Shown: positions 9,249 through 18,250 of the stretch, piece after piece
Layout of the letters: the number at the start of each line of letters is the position of its first letter
How positions within the stretch are numbered: the stretch's first letter is position 1
NCBI RefSeq assembly: GCF_015330165.1
Contig: NZ_JADDXT010000002.1
Coordinates: 2,230,504-2,294,503, forward strand
From: Zobellia roscoffensis
Lineage (GTDB): Bacteria; Bacteroidota; Bacteroidia; Flavobacteriales; Flavobacteriaceae
Length of the DNA: 64,000 nt
Direction of reading: 5' to 3'
Made by a program: the position numbers and the translations under genes
Notes under the pieces: model-generated
What the model was told of the DNA's origin: nothing
The model's input: the letters and a program-made list of their open reading frames with translations, nothing else
The model's database searches: none

Positions 9249-10067
9249 ATGAAAAAGCTGATTTTATTCACATTATCAATAGTAGTAATGCAAGGGCTAC
9301 TAGCTCAAGAGGATAATTTTGCAGAAGTAAATGATGTAAAATTGTATTACGAAATCAAGGGAGAGGGCGATGCAATTCTTTTGTTACATGGTCATACTAT
9401 GACCCATGATATGTGGTCTCCATGGGTAGATGAATTAAGTGAGAATAATATGGTCATTACAGTGGATGCTAGAGGGCATGGCCAATCTACGACCACAGCC
9501 GATTCATTTACATTTAAAGCTACAGCGGTAGATTTCTATGGTCTTCTTGATAAACTGAAAGTTGATAAATTCTCGGCTATGGGTTTTAGTGGTGGTGCTA
9601 TGGCACTGATGCATATGGCGACAATGGATACCACCCGTATTCAATCTCTAATTTTATTGGGTTCAGCGCCTTACCTTCCTAAGGTCACAAGAGAATGGTT
9701 AGCAAGTAAATCCTATGAAACTGTAGCTTCAGATAGACCTGACTGGATAACATATATGAAAGCGGTTCAACCTGGAGGTGAAGATCAAATAAGACTTCTG
9801 TTGAAATATTACAATCAGATGGCAGATTCATATACTGACATGAATTTTACGGCACCATACCTATCCACAATAAATTGCCCCACTTTAATTATAAATGGGG
9901 ACCAAGACCCAATTATACCTGTTGATATTGCCGTCGGGTTATATAATGCAATTCCTGAATCATCCTTGTGGATTGTACCCAATTTGGGCCATGCTGTTCC
10001 ACAAAAAGAAACAATATTGGGCGAACTCTTTACGGAGACAATTGTTGATTTTTTGACAGAAAATTAA
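9249..10067 (+). CDS. Secreted alpha/beta hydrolase
   Basis: A 272-residue protein with a signal peptide (about 1-20, ending LLAQ) and an alpha/beta-hydrolase fold. The oxyanion region is LLLHGHTMTHDMW, the nucleophile elbow is GFSGGA (Ser114), the acid is in INGDQDPIIP and the histidine in NLGHAVPQ. It would cleave an ester or amide in the periplasm or at the surface, but the substrate is not evident. A second, different alpha/beta hydrolase follows 52 bp later on the same strand, so the two may be co-transcribed. The upstream 145 bp hold a terminator for the previous gene and probably this gene's promoter. Confidence 0.85.
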   Translation: MKKLILFTLSIVVMQGLLAQEDNFAEVNDVKLYYEIKGEGDAILLLHGHTMTHDMWSPWVDELSENNMVITVDARGHGQSTTTADSFTFKATAVDFYGLLDKLKVDKFSAMGFSGGAMALMHMATMDTTRIQSLILLGSAPYLPKVTREWLASKSYETVASDRPDWITYMKAVQPGGEDQIRLLLKYYNQMADSYTDMNFTAPYLSTINCPTLIINGDQDPIIPVDIAVGLYNAIPESSLWIVPNLGHAVPQKETILGELFTETIVDFLTEN

Positions 10068-10119
10068 TATCCGTTTAAATCTCAATTTAATACGGCTCAT
10101 ACTATTAATAGAAATCGTT

Positions 10120-11088
10120 ATGACTACACAAAAAAGAAAAATCATCAGTTTTACAAAACCACTACGTATAGGTTTTATGGTAATACTAATTGGTTTTATC
10201 TCCTGTAAAGAGGCGAAACATGAAAAGCAGAATAGTGTTCCTGCTCCGGTTAAGGCCGAACTCAAATCTATTTCGATTAATGGGGATAGTTTCCACTATT
10301 TGGATATAGGTAAAGGAGAACCCGTTGTCTTTGTTCATGGTACAGTAGATGATTATCGGGTTTGGGAAGCACAGATGTACGCCTTTGCTAAAAACCATAG
10401 AGTTATAGCGTATAGTCGCCGTTTTGCTTATCCGAATAAACAAATGATAAATGATTCAACCGATTTTTCGGTTACTGCGCATTCAAAGGATCTTACAGCG
10501 TTTATTCAAGAACTTGATGTTGGACCTGTACATCTTGTAGGCCATTCTTTTGGTGCTTTTACGTCCTTACTAACCGCTTTGGAGCATCCTGAATTATTAC
10601 AAAGTTTAACCCTTGGGGAACCACCGATTATGTCACTATTGCAGAATATTCCTAAAGGTGAGGAGTTATTAAATGATTTTGTAGGCAATGTATTGATTCC
10701 TACGGGAGAGGAATTTGCGAAAAATAATGATGAAAAAGCGGTGGAATTATTTATTGGAGGTGTTTTGGAGGATAGTCTGTATTTCTCAAAAGCAGCTCAG
10801 AAAGAAAAGGACTTAATGCTAGATAATACCTTAGAACTAAGAGCTTCTGTTACTAGAAAGAATCTTCTTCCTCCTCTTGCATGTGATGATATTAAAACAG
10901 TAAAAATACCAGTGTTATTAATGAAAGGTGATAAATCACCAGAGGTTTTAACGGCCATATTAGATGAACTTCATTCTTGCATAGACCATAGTGAATTTGT
11001 TATATTATCAAATTCTTCACATGGGTTAGCGTATGAAAACCCTGTTGAATTCAACAAAATTGTTCTTGATTTTATTAATAAAAACTAA
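10120..11088 (+). CDS. Alpha/beta hydrolase lipoprotein
   Basis: A 322-residue protein. The N-terminus has basic residues, a hydrophobic stretch and the lipobox-like GFISC (Cys29), so it is probably a lipoprotein. The catalytic core shows VVFVHGTVDDYRVW, the nucleophile elbow GHSFGA (Ser143), an acid-bearing strand VLLMKGDKSPE and a late histidine in NSSHGLAYE. It belongs to the general alpha/beta-hydrolase family, closest in look to those acting on esters or epoxides; no substrate can be named. It follows another secreted hydrolase and ends 21 bp before the convergent mannitol dehydrogenase gene, with no obvious hairpin between them. Confidence 0.82.
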   Translation: MTTQKRKIISFTKPLRIGFMVILIGFISCKEAKHEKQNSVPAPVKAELKSISINGDSFHYLDIGKGEPVVFVHGTVDDYRVWEAQMYAFAKNHRVIAYSRRFAYPNKQMINDSTDFSVTAHSKDLTAFIQELDVGPVHLVGHSFGAFTSLLTALEHPELLQSLTLGEPPIMSLLQNIPKGEELLNDFVGNVLIPTGEEFAKNNDEKAVELFIGGVLEDSLYFSKAAQKEKDLMLDNTLELRASVTRKNLLPPLACDDIKTVKIPVLLMKGDKSPEVLTAILDELHSCIDHSEFVILSNSSHGLAYENPVEFNKIVLDFINKN

Positions 11089-11109
11089 CTAAGTTATGTT
11101 GATGCTTCT

Positions 11110-12594
11110 TTAAACCATTTGTTTCATTTGTTCAGATACGTTCGGGTTAGCATAGATTATATCAATCATTTTGGCATATTGTTCGGTAAATTTTTGATTT
11201 TCAATCAGATTTCCAAATATTGAATCTAATCGTAAAAATGAAAGTTTATCTTCAGAAGTTTTACTTGCTGCTGCATGAAGTTCATCTTTCATAGCATCAA
11301 CAATATCCAAAGGTTCGTTATGTTGGTTTACCCCTTTATCACTATAATAACACCATGCGGCAATTACTAACGTTGCATATTTAATGCTTCCACCATTTGC
11401 TAGATTATCATGAATGGTAGCAATTAAGAACTTCGGGAGCTTTGCAGAACTCTCCAGGCAGATACGCGCAAGATTGTCTTTGATGTTAGGGTTCCCAAAA
11501 CGTTCAATTAAACTGTTTTTGTAATCATTAAGGTTAACTCCTTCAACGGTATCCAGTACAGGTGTAGCTTCCTCATCCATAAACTTTCTAAGATAAGTAG
11601 CGAAAAGAGGTTCTGATACTGTGCTGTCTATGGTTTCTAATCCTTGAATAGAACCTAGTAAACCAAGAACAGAATGCCCGGCATTTAAAAGCCTGATTTT
11701 CATTTTTTCATAAGGCGTAACATTGGGCACGAACTGCGCACCAACATTTTCCCAAGACGGGCGTCCGTTACAAAAAATGTCTTCTATCACCCACTGCGTA
11801 AATGGCTCACAGGTTACGGGCCATTCATCTACTAGGTTAAGTTCTGTTTTAAGGTATGAAATATCTTCTTTTGAAGTTACTGGTGTAATCCTATCTACCA
11901 TCGCATTGGGGAAACAGACTTCTTTTTTAATATATGCTGCCAGTTCTGGGTCCTGTCGCTCTGCAAAAGCACATAACATTTTTGAGGTCATATCACCGTT
12001 GTGTTGAATATTATCGCAAGACTGAATTGTAAAGGGAGTAATACCTGAATCTTTCCGTTTCCTTAGTGCAGCTGTCAGATAACCAAATACTGTTTTAGGG
12101 CTTTTGGGGTTTGCCAAATCGTATTTTACATCGGCATTATCAAAATCAAACTCACCGTTGGAAGGTTTAAAATTGTAGCCACCTTCGGTTATAGTTAGGG
12201 AAACAATTTTTATGTCCTTATCAGCCATCTTATCAATAACCGCTTGCGGATTATCCACAGATAGAATAAAATCTATAATAGAGCCAATAACTTTAGTTTC
12301 TACTTTTCCATCAGGATGCTTAACAATTAGAGAGTAGAGGTAATCTTGCTTTTTCAATATATCCGCTATATGGCGGTCTCCTTCCCGAAGACCTACACCG
12401 CAAATTCCCCAATTGGAAGCATCAGGTTCATGTAACAACGTATCCGTATAAACTGCTTCATGTGATCTGTGAAAACCACCCACGCCAATATGAACGATTC
12501 CGGCTTTTACTGCATCACGGTTATAAGTAGGTATGCTGATGCCTTTTGATAGACGAGATAAATTCTCTTGATTTAATGATATAGATTCTTTCAT
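11110..12594 (-). CDS. Mannitol dehydrogenase family oxidoreductase
   Basis: A 494-residue protein of the polyol-specific long-chain dehydrogenase group (mannitol 2-dehydrogenase, fructuronate reductase and similar). The N-terminal part has the NAD-binding loop IVHIGVGGFHRSHEAVY; the catalytic signature KIRLLNAGHS gives the Lys...Asn...His arrangement of this family. It would interconvert a polyol or aldonate and the 2-keto sugar using NAD(P). It is 13 bp downstream of an NCS1-type permease gene on the same strand, so uptake and oxidation of the same compound are likely linked. Whether the substrate is mannitol, another polyol or a sugar acid cannot be decided. Confidence 0.88.
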   Translation of the reverse strand: MKESISLNQENLSRLSKGISIPTYNRDAVKAGIVHIGVGGFHRSHEAVYTDTLLHEPDASNWGICGVGLREGDRHIADILKKQDYLYSLIVKHPDGKVETKVIGSIIDFILSVDNPQAVIDKMADKDIKIVSLTITEGGYNFKPSNGEFDFDNADVKYDLANPKSPKTVFGYLTAALRKRKDSGITPFTIQSCDNIQHNGDMTSKMLCAFAERQDPELAAYIKKEVCFPNAMVDRITPVTSKEDISYLKTELNLVDEWPVTCEPFTQWVIEDIFCNGRPSWENVGAQFVPNVTPYEKMKIRLLNAGHSVLGLLGSIQGLETIDSTVSEPLFATYLRKFMDEEATPVLDTVEGVNLNDYKNSLIERFGNPNIKDNLARICLESSAKLPKFLIATIHDNLANGGSIKYATLVIAAWCYYSDKGVNQHNEPLDIVDAMKDELHAAASKTSEDKLSFLRLDSIFGNLIENQKFTEQYAKMIDIIYANPNVSEQMKQMV

Positions 12595-12607
12595 TATAAA
12601 TGTGATT

Positions 12608-14380
12608 TTAATGGCCGCTTTTGTTCAATGTTTTTTCTCTCTGCAAAGTCCAATAGGCAGTGGTAAAATAAGTTAGCGTACAGATAAAACCGTAGGTGTA
12701 AAAAACATCGCGATTATTGGTGTATTGAGCCATATCCGGACTCCAGAACATGGTGATAATGGCTAGAACCATGGTAATAGCCAAACTTGCGAAAGAGACT
12801 ATCTTTAATATTTTGGAGAGGGTAGAAGTATCTTTTACGTGTGGAGGGTCTGTTTCTGCTTGGTGTGCCTGGTACGCTAGTATTTTTTCGTGTTGTTCTT
12901 TGTCTAGTGCCTCTTCTTCCGGGTAATTTTGGTTCGCTCCGTATTTTTTTGAGAGAAGTGTATAACAGATTATGGTTAGTATCCAAGTGGGTATGAATAA
13001 GTAATAAAATGATATCACATCCAATACATTCAGGCCAAAGCCAAAGATTAGCCCTATTCCCCATGAAGCAATAGCGGGAACGCTATGTTTTAAATTTTTG
13101 TAAGATACCCAATACCGAGTAAGGCCAATACGAGGGAATATGACATGTTCAGCAAAGACAATAGCACCAACGGGTACTACTAGAAGACCTGCATAGGTAA
13201 GTAATGGTAGTATTTGACTAAATACGAAAGGAAAACATGCTACTATTACGGTAACAATACCCACTACAAGGGTTGTCTTTTTTCTTGAGTGTTTATAAAA
13301 TATTGCCTGAGCGGCCAATCCTGCACGATATAAGTTAGCGTTGGCAGTTGTCCATCCTGCAATAATTACAATAACAAAACCGGACAGCCCAAGAGCGTAG
13401 AATGCTACATCACCAGGATCTAATTCTGTAATGCTTTTTTTAACTAAAACAGCGGTTCCGGCACCCATTATTCCCGCACATATCCAAGCAACAAAATGTC
13501 CGAACAACATACCGGAACTAGTAGCTAATCCGTAGGAACTCTTTTTAGCATAGCGTAATAAAGCCATATCAATTAAACCAAAATGAGTAATGGTATTTGC
13601 GGCCCAAGCAAAGCCTATAACTTCAAGAAGGCCAATGCCAGGTTCGCCGCCGCTGTTTATACCGGTCCAAATAGATTGATCTCCTATGAGAAGAAAATCG
13701 TTCCATCCGCTTAGTTCCGTTTTCCCTAAAACAGCATCTGCCAAAGCGGGCATGAGAACAAGGGCTCCGCTACTAAACATTACAAAAAGCCATGGGGCAC
13801 AAATACTGGAGAATTCAGAAACAGCCTTAAAGCCATACATGGCAACAAAAACAACAATGGTACCTACCAATAAAACAATCAATACAAATAAAGCGTTGGT
13901 GGGATACCAATTGAGTTGTGCGGGAATGTCAAAAGCGAACCTAACTGCAGTGGATGATACCGTAATCATGGCCGCAGAAATTACGGTGAATATGATTACG
14001 TTAGCCCAGTTATATAGCTTGGTCATGGAGTCCCCTGCTATTTTGTTTAAATAAGTGTAAAGACTTTGGCGGGTTTCAACAGCAATTGGGGCCGTAATAA
14101 ACGTCCAACTTAAAATGGCTAGAATATTCCCTACTAACAGTCCCAATAGAATATCTGTAGTCTTGGCGCCAAGGGCAACAAATGTAGCACCTATTACAAA
14201 TTCAGTAGCCGCTACGTGCTCTCCGGCGTAAAGGCCAAGAAAATGGGCCCATCCATGTAATTTGTGCTTTGGAACGGGTAATTGTTCTTCATTCAGTTGC
14301 TCAAATGCTGTAAAATCTTCTGATGAGGCCATAAGTTGGTTAGTTTGAATTGATAACAGGTTTAAGTAGGCGCCATCCAT
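12608..14380 (-). CDS. NCS1-type permease (purine-cytosine permease family-like)
   Basis: A 590-residue inner-membrane transporter with about twelve hydrophobic segments and a long C-terminal cytoplasmic loop. The first conserved part, GWAHFLGLYAGEHVAATEFVIGA, followed by GNILAILSWTF, matches the nucleobase:cation symporter-1 / purine-cytosine permease group. Translation could begin at 14380 or at the internal ATG at 14332 (MASSEDFTAF); the second gives an N-terminus more like other members. The classical substrates are nucleobases, allantoin or thiamine precursors, yet the next gene is a polyol dehydrogenase, which suggests that this branch carries a different solute. Confidence 0.75.
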   Translation of the reverse strand: MDGAYLNLLSIQTNQLMASSEDFTAFEQLNEEQLPVPKHKLHGWAHFLGLYAGEHVAATEFVIGATFVALGAKTTDILLGLLVGNILAILSWTFITAPIAVETRQSLYTYLNKIAGDSMTKLYNWANVIIFTVISAAMITVSSTAVRFAFDIPAQLNWYPTNALFVLIVLLVGTIVVFVAMYGFKAVSEFSSICAPWLFVMFSSGALVLMPALADAVLGKTELSGWNDFLLIGDQSIWTGINSGGEPGIGLLEVIGFAWAANTITHFGLIDMALLRYAKKSSYGLATSSGMLFGHFVAWICAGIMGAGTAVLVKKSITELDPGDVAFYALGLSGFVIVIIAGWTTANANLYRAGLAAQAIFYKHSRKKTTLVVGIVTVIVACFPFVFSQILPLLTYAGLLVVPVGAIVFAEHVIFPRIGLTRYWVSYKNLKHSVPAIASWGIGLIFGFGLNVLDVISFYYLFIPTWILTIICYTLLSKKYGANQNYPEEEALDKEQHEKILAYQAHQAETDPPHVKDTSTLSKILKIVSFASLAITMVLAIITMFWSPDMAQYTNNRDVFYTYGFICTLTYFTTAYWTLQREKTLNKSGH

Positions 14381-14586
14381 GGTTGGTGCCAGTGTTATAC
14401 AATCTTAGATTACTAACTTAATAAAAGATTTTAGTTAAAATTTTATTTCTACTGTTTTTAATGAAATTTTATATGAAATAAGTATGGATTAGTACAGTAA
14501 TCTAAAAAGATTAGGCCTTTAAGAGCTAGAATACTAAAACGCAACCATGTTAGAATAGCTTTTTATGCTGAATAAATCCGTATAGT

Positions 14587-15078
14587 TTATTGCGGCAGCA
14601 TACGAACGTAACGAATATAGCCTTTACCTTCTTTTTTTGATTTTAAATTCTCTGTGGTTAGCTCAAACTCTACATCACTTTTAAAGTATTCATTATCTTC
14701 GACTGCTGACTCAAACCGAATTTTATAACCAACATCAATTTTATCTACGGGTATTTTTAAGACCGTCATTTTACGTTGTCCTCCGGTAACGGTTTCACCC
14801 ACAATAGCATCAACATTTGGTCTTCTTATACCATAAACATTTTTCCACCATTTTTCAATATCACGATACCATTCATTGTCATCTCCTTGTACGTATAGGG
14901 TTTCTTGGTACTCTTCATTCGTATCAAGTATAGAGACTACAATGTATGCGCCTTCACCCGTATAATTGGTTAGTTGGATCATGCATTTGTAATTAACGGT
15001 TTCTGTAGGGTTGATAAAACTTACCAACCCCAGAAAACATAGTGTAAAAGCTATTGCAATTTTATATTGCTTTTTCAT
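14587..15078 (-). CDS. DUF2271-like secreted protein
   Basis: A 163-residue protein with an N-terminal hydrophobic signal (about 1-23, CFLGLVSFINP) and a beta-rich remainder. The part YNKCM-like strand YKCMIQLTNYTGEGAYIVV, then WYRDIEKWWKN and DAIVGETVTGGQ, looks like DUF2271, a periplasmic family often coded beside flavin reductases and TonB-dependent receptors for iron. Its start overlaps the stop of the DUF6607-like gene by four bases, so the pair is translationally coupled. It sits in the left arm of the divergent haem/iron block. Function is unknown; a link to iron or haem acquisition is inferred from position. Confidence 0.6.
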   Translation of the reverse strand: MKKQYKIAIAFTLCFLGLVSFINPTETVNYKCMIQLTNYTGEGAYIVVSILDTNEEYQETLYVQGDDNEWYRDIEKWWKNVYGIRRPNVDAIVGETVTGGQRKMTVLKIPVDKIDVGYKIRFESAVEDNEYFKSDVEFELTTENLKSKKEGKGYIRYVRMLPQ

Positions 15079-15992
15079 TTAGCATCGGTAGTAACAAAAG
15101 ACTCGATTATCTCTTCTATTTCTTTCTTCTTAACTATTTCATCATCAAAAAGATACTTGTAAAGCACCTTGTTGTCTACTTTTTTAGCAAGGTGTAAGTC
15201 CGTTTTACGGTCAAATACTTTGTCCCATTTAGAACGTACCAATTCCCATTTTTTGGTATTCTCTTTCCACCAGGCAGCTGCAGCTGCACAACGGGAATCA
15301 TTTACTCTTACATAAGTGTTGTATCCTTTTTCTTTGGCGATGACCACACCTTCTTTCCCGCTTTCTCGCAAAATTTTATCATTGTCCTGATCGTGAACCC
15401 AGCCATAATCCGTGATCTCTTGTCTGTTACCTCGCAGGGTTAGATTGTAATCGCCTCGTGTGGTATATTCTCTTCTTGGTAGAGGGGCAGGAGTGGTATT
15501 TTCCCAATAGCTTTTTCCATCTACATGAACCCATGTTGCCGTACCCTCATACCTAGGGCTGTCATCTACTTGAAATACTTTTTGCGTCCACTGGCCCGCC
15601 ACTTCTTCATTGGTTTTGTTTTTATACGTCCAGTTGTTATCTGCATTGTATAGATAAAGGTCTTGGTTTTCGAACAACCAATCTTGTCGCCAATGCTTTA
15701 TAATCATGGGCTCAGCAGGGTTTCCTACTTGTAAAATGTGCTGTATGGTAACTTGATCGGCTTTGTCCGTTACCAACTGCGCCCATTCCAACCCTTTGTC
15801 CACTTTAGTTTTTGATGGTTTGTAAAGGGAGTCGTTGGTGTAATTAAAAGTTTCGGCAAAATTGAAGGTCACCTCAAAGCAACCGCACATTTTTTTTATG
15901 GCTTCGGCATCTTGCTTTTGTTTGTTTTTCTGTGCAATTCCAGGAAAACTAATGGTAGAGGTTAAAAGGAGTAAAAAGAGTGATTTTTTCAT
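15075..15992 (-). CDS. DUF6607-like secreted protein
   Basis: A 305-residue protein with a signal peptide (about 1-20, FPGIAQ). The mature part begins with MCGCFEVTFNFAETF and has many tryptophans (HWRQDWLFENQDLYLY, DNNWTYKN, DYGWVHDQDND), a pattern I associate with DUF6607 of Bacteroidota. No catalytic motif is evident. It is the first gene of a leftward pair, divergent from a TonB-dependent receptor, with 117 bp between the two starts holding a twin-arm operator. That arrangement suggests joint regulation with haem/iron uptake. The family name is from memory and should be confirmed by a profile search. Confidence 0.6.
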   Translation of the reverse strand: MKKSLFLLLLTSTISFPGIAQKNKQKQDAEAIKKMCGCFEVTFNFAETFNYTNDSLYKPSKTKVDKGLEWAQLVTDKADQVTIQHILQVGNPAEPMIIKHWRQDWLFENQDLYLYNADNNWTYKNKTNEEVAGQWTQKVFQVDDSPRYEGTATWVHVDGKSYWENTTPAPLPRREYTTRGDYNLTLRGNRQEITDYGWVHDQDNDKILRESGKEGVVIAKEKGYNTYVRVNDSRCAAAAAWWKENTKKWELVRSKWDKVFDRKTDLHLAKKVDNKVLYKYLFDDEIVKKKEIEEIIESFVTTDAK

Positions 15993-16045
15993 ATTACAAA
16001 TGTTATTAGTGGTCTATTGTTTCGGCTGTAAAAATATAAATTTTA

Positions 16046-16101
16046 TTTAGACTGATTAAAAATAAAATATATATTTGCGTTCTATTAAGAATCAGTCTAA
16101 A
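16046..16101. promoter_or_regulatory. Twin-arm operator and promoter between divergent haem/iron genes
   Basis: TTTAGACTGATT at 16046-16057 recurs as its exact reverse complement AATCAGTCTAAA at 16090-16101. Between the arms lies TATATTTG (16070-16077), a perfect Bacteroidota -7 box for the rightward receptor gene, whose ATG is at 16110. One arm lies over the -33 region and the other just after the expected start of transcription, a layout suited to repression. A metal-dependent regulator (Fur or DtxR type) is the obvious candidate, by inference from the genes. Confidence 0.7.
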
Positions 16102-16109
16102 CAATATTC

Positions 16110-18239
16110 ATGTCTTTTCGCCTATTGGCCCCATTCTTATTTTCATTTGTATGTGTTGTTACAAATGCCCAAGAAGAGCAACGCGACTCAACCGCAACTA
16201 CTAAATTAGAAGAGGTAGTGGTTACCGGTCAATACAATAAACAAAGTGTAGATAAGTCGGTTTTTCAAGTAAAAGTGATTTCCAGGGAGGTTATCGATAA
16301 TTTGGCGGCAAACAATTTGGCCGATGTTCTTAACCAGACCTTGAACATAAATATTATTCCAAACCCATCTAGCGGAAAGAGCGGCGTTCAGCTTTTTGGT
16401 TTGGATTCGCAATATTTTAAAATTTTGATAGATAACGTTCCTCTGATCAATGATGAGGGTCTTGGTAATAATACTGACCTGACCCAGTTGAATTTAGATG
16501 ATGTAGAACAGGTTGAGATTGTTGAAGGCTCCATGGGAGTGCAGTATGGTTCTAATGCGGTATCCGGTATAATAAATATAATAACTAAGAAATCTTCTAA
16601 ATACAAATGGCAGATCAGTCCTTACGTTCAGGAGGAAACGGTTGGTAATGAATATGGGCTTTTTGATGAAGGTAGACATATACAATCATTAAAGGTAGGA
16701 CACAATATTGCTGAGAAATGGTATGTAAACGGTACATACACTCGCAATGATTTTGCTGGTCATTTTGGGAGAAGGGAAGGGCAGAACTATGAATTGAATG
16801 ATGGTAAGCGTGGTTATGAGTGGTTACCTAAGTTGCAGAACAACGCCAAGGGACTTCTGCGCTATAATGGCAATAAGCTCAATGCATTTTACCGATTTGA
16901 GTATTTTGATGAAGAGGTGTCACGGTACGATTCTCTTGTGCGTACCAACTTAAATTCAGCAACTCAAACGACCAACCCTACGGCTTCCGATGAGATTTTT
17001 ACATCAAAACGTTTCAATCATCATTTAAACTTCTCGGGAAATATTGGTGAAAAGACTACTTACGATGCTTCGTTTTCGTATCAGCAACAAAAGCGTAACG
17101 TAGAAACCTATAATTATCGCATTAAAACCCAAGAGAAATTTGATGTTAAGGAGTTTGAGTACGAGTCAAGAAAAGGGTTCTATTCGCGTGGTACACTTAA
17201 TAATTTATTTGCGAATAATTGGTCTAGTTATCAGTTAGGGTATGAGATAAGTACTATAGATGGTTATTCTTCGTCCTTGGCCGGAGATTTTGAGACGGAT
17301 AATATAGAACGTCGTTTAGAGTCATATGATGTATTTACTTCTGCGGAATATGACTTAAACAAAAAGTGGTCTGTACGACCTGGGGTTCGGGGGCTTTTTT
17401 CTTCAAAATTTGACCCACAAACAGCGCTCTCTTTAAGTTCTAGATATCTTTTTGACAACGGATACCAGTTAAGAGCGGTATTGGGTACCTCTCCTAGAAG
17501 TCCCAATTATAATGAACTGTTTACGTATTTCGTAGACATTAACCATGATATGCGAGGGAATGAAGACCTTAGCCCGGAACGGGGATACTCCGCATTTTTA
17601 CATCTTAAAAAGGATTTTTGGGCAGGCAATGATACATGGTCATTAAAGAATAAATTATCGGCTTGGTACCTATCCGTAGATGATAGAATAGAGTTGACCA
17701 TAGTCAATACCAACCCGTTAGCATATCAATATAATAACATAGATAGTTATAAAACCTGGGGTCTTTCCTATACCAATACGGTCTCCTATGATAATTTGCA
17801 ACTAAGTGCTGGAGTTTCTTTTTCCGGTCAATCCAAAACCTTGGAGAGTCAAGCAGATTTTAATGATGATTACCTCTATTCCTTACAACTAAATGGTAAC
17901 CTGTCGTACAGAATACCAAAATGGAACACCGTGGTTTCAGCATATTATAAGCACACAGGAAAACAATATCAGTTTGTACAAAGTCAGAATGATGATGGGG
18001 ATGTAATTTTTCTAAAGGAAGAGCAAGACCAATATAGTTGGTTAGATGCTACCCTAAAAAAATCCTTTATAGACAACAAGTTTCAGGTTACCATAGGTGC
18101 CCGAAACCTATTGAATATTACTAGAGTAAATACAGTGTCCGTAGGTGGCGGAAGCGTGCATGCTAATCCCACAAGCGGATTGCTGCTAGGTTACGGACAA
18201 TCATATTTTTTAAAACTATCATACAATCTTAATTTCTAA
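16110..18239 (+). CDS. TonB-dependent receptor, probably haem/iron uptake
   Basis: A 709-residue outer-membrane receptor: signal peptide (about 1-20, TNAQ), a TonB-box-like LEEVVVTG near 33-40, plug (about 50-160, with IEGSMG-like VEIVEGSMGVQYGSNAVSGIINIITKK) and a 22-strand type barrel ending in YFLKLSYNLNF with a terminal phenylalanine. Unlike the other receptors in the window it has no carboxypeptidase-like N-terminal domain. The next gene, 11 bp downstream, is an HmuY-like lipoprotein, and HmuR/HmuY-type pairs take up haem; that is the basis for the substrate call. Conserved haem-binding residues were not verified. Confidence 0.85.
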   Translation: MSFRLLAPFLFSFVCVVTNAQEEQRDSTATTKLEEVVVTGQYNKQSVDKSVFQVKVISREVIDNLAANNLADVLNQTLNINIIPNPSSGKSGVQLFGLDSQYFKILIDNVPLINDEGLGNNTDLTQLNLDDVEQVEIVEGSMGVQYGSNAVSGIINIITKKSSKYKWQISPYVQEETVGNEYGLFDEGRHIQSLKVGHNIAEKWYVNGTYTRNDFAGHFGRREGQNYELNDGKRGYEWLPKLQNNAKGLLRYNGNKLNAFYRFEYFDEEVSRYDSLVRTNLNSATQTTNPTASDEIFTSKRFNHHLNFSGNIGEKTTYDASFSYQQQKRNVETYNYRIKTQEKFDVKEFEYESRKGFYSRGTLNNLFANNWSSYQLGYEISTIDGYSSSLAGDFETDNIERRLESYDVFTSAEYDLNKKWSVRPGVRGLFSSKFDPQTALSLSSRYLFDNGYQLRAVLGTSPRSPNYNELFTYFVDINHDMRGNEDLSPERGYSAFLHLKKDFWAGNDTWSLKNKLSAWYLSVDDRIELTIVNTNPLAYQYNNIDSYKTWGLSYTNTVSYDNLQLSAGVSFSGQSKTLESQADFNDDYLYSLQLNGNLSYRIPKWNTVVSAYYKHTGKQYQFVQSQNDDGDVIFLKEEQDQYSWLDATLKKSFIDNKFQVTIGARNLLNITRVNTVSVGGGSVHANPTSGLLLGYGQSYFLKLSYNLNF

Positions 18240-18250
18240 CTAGAATACTT

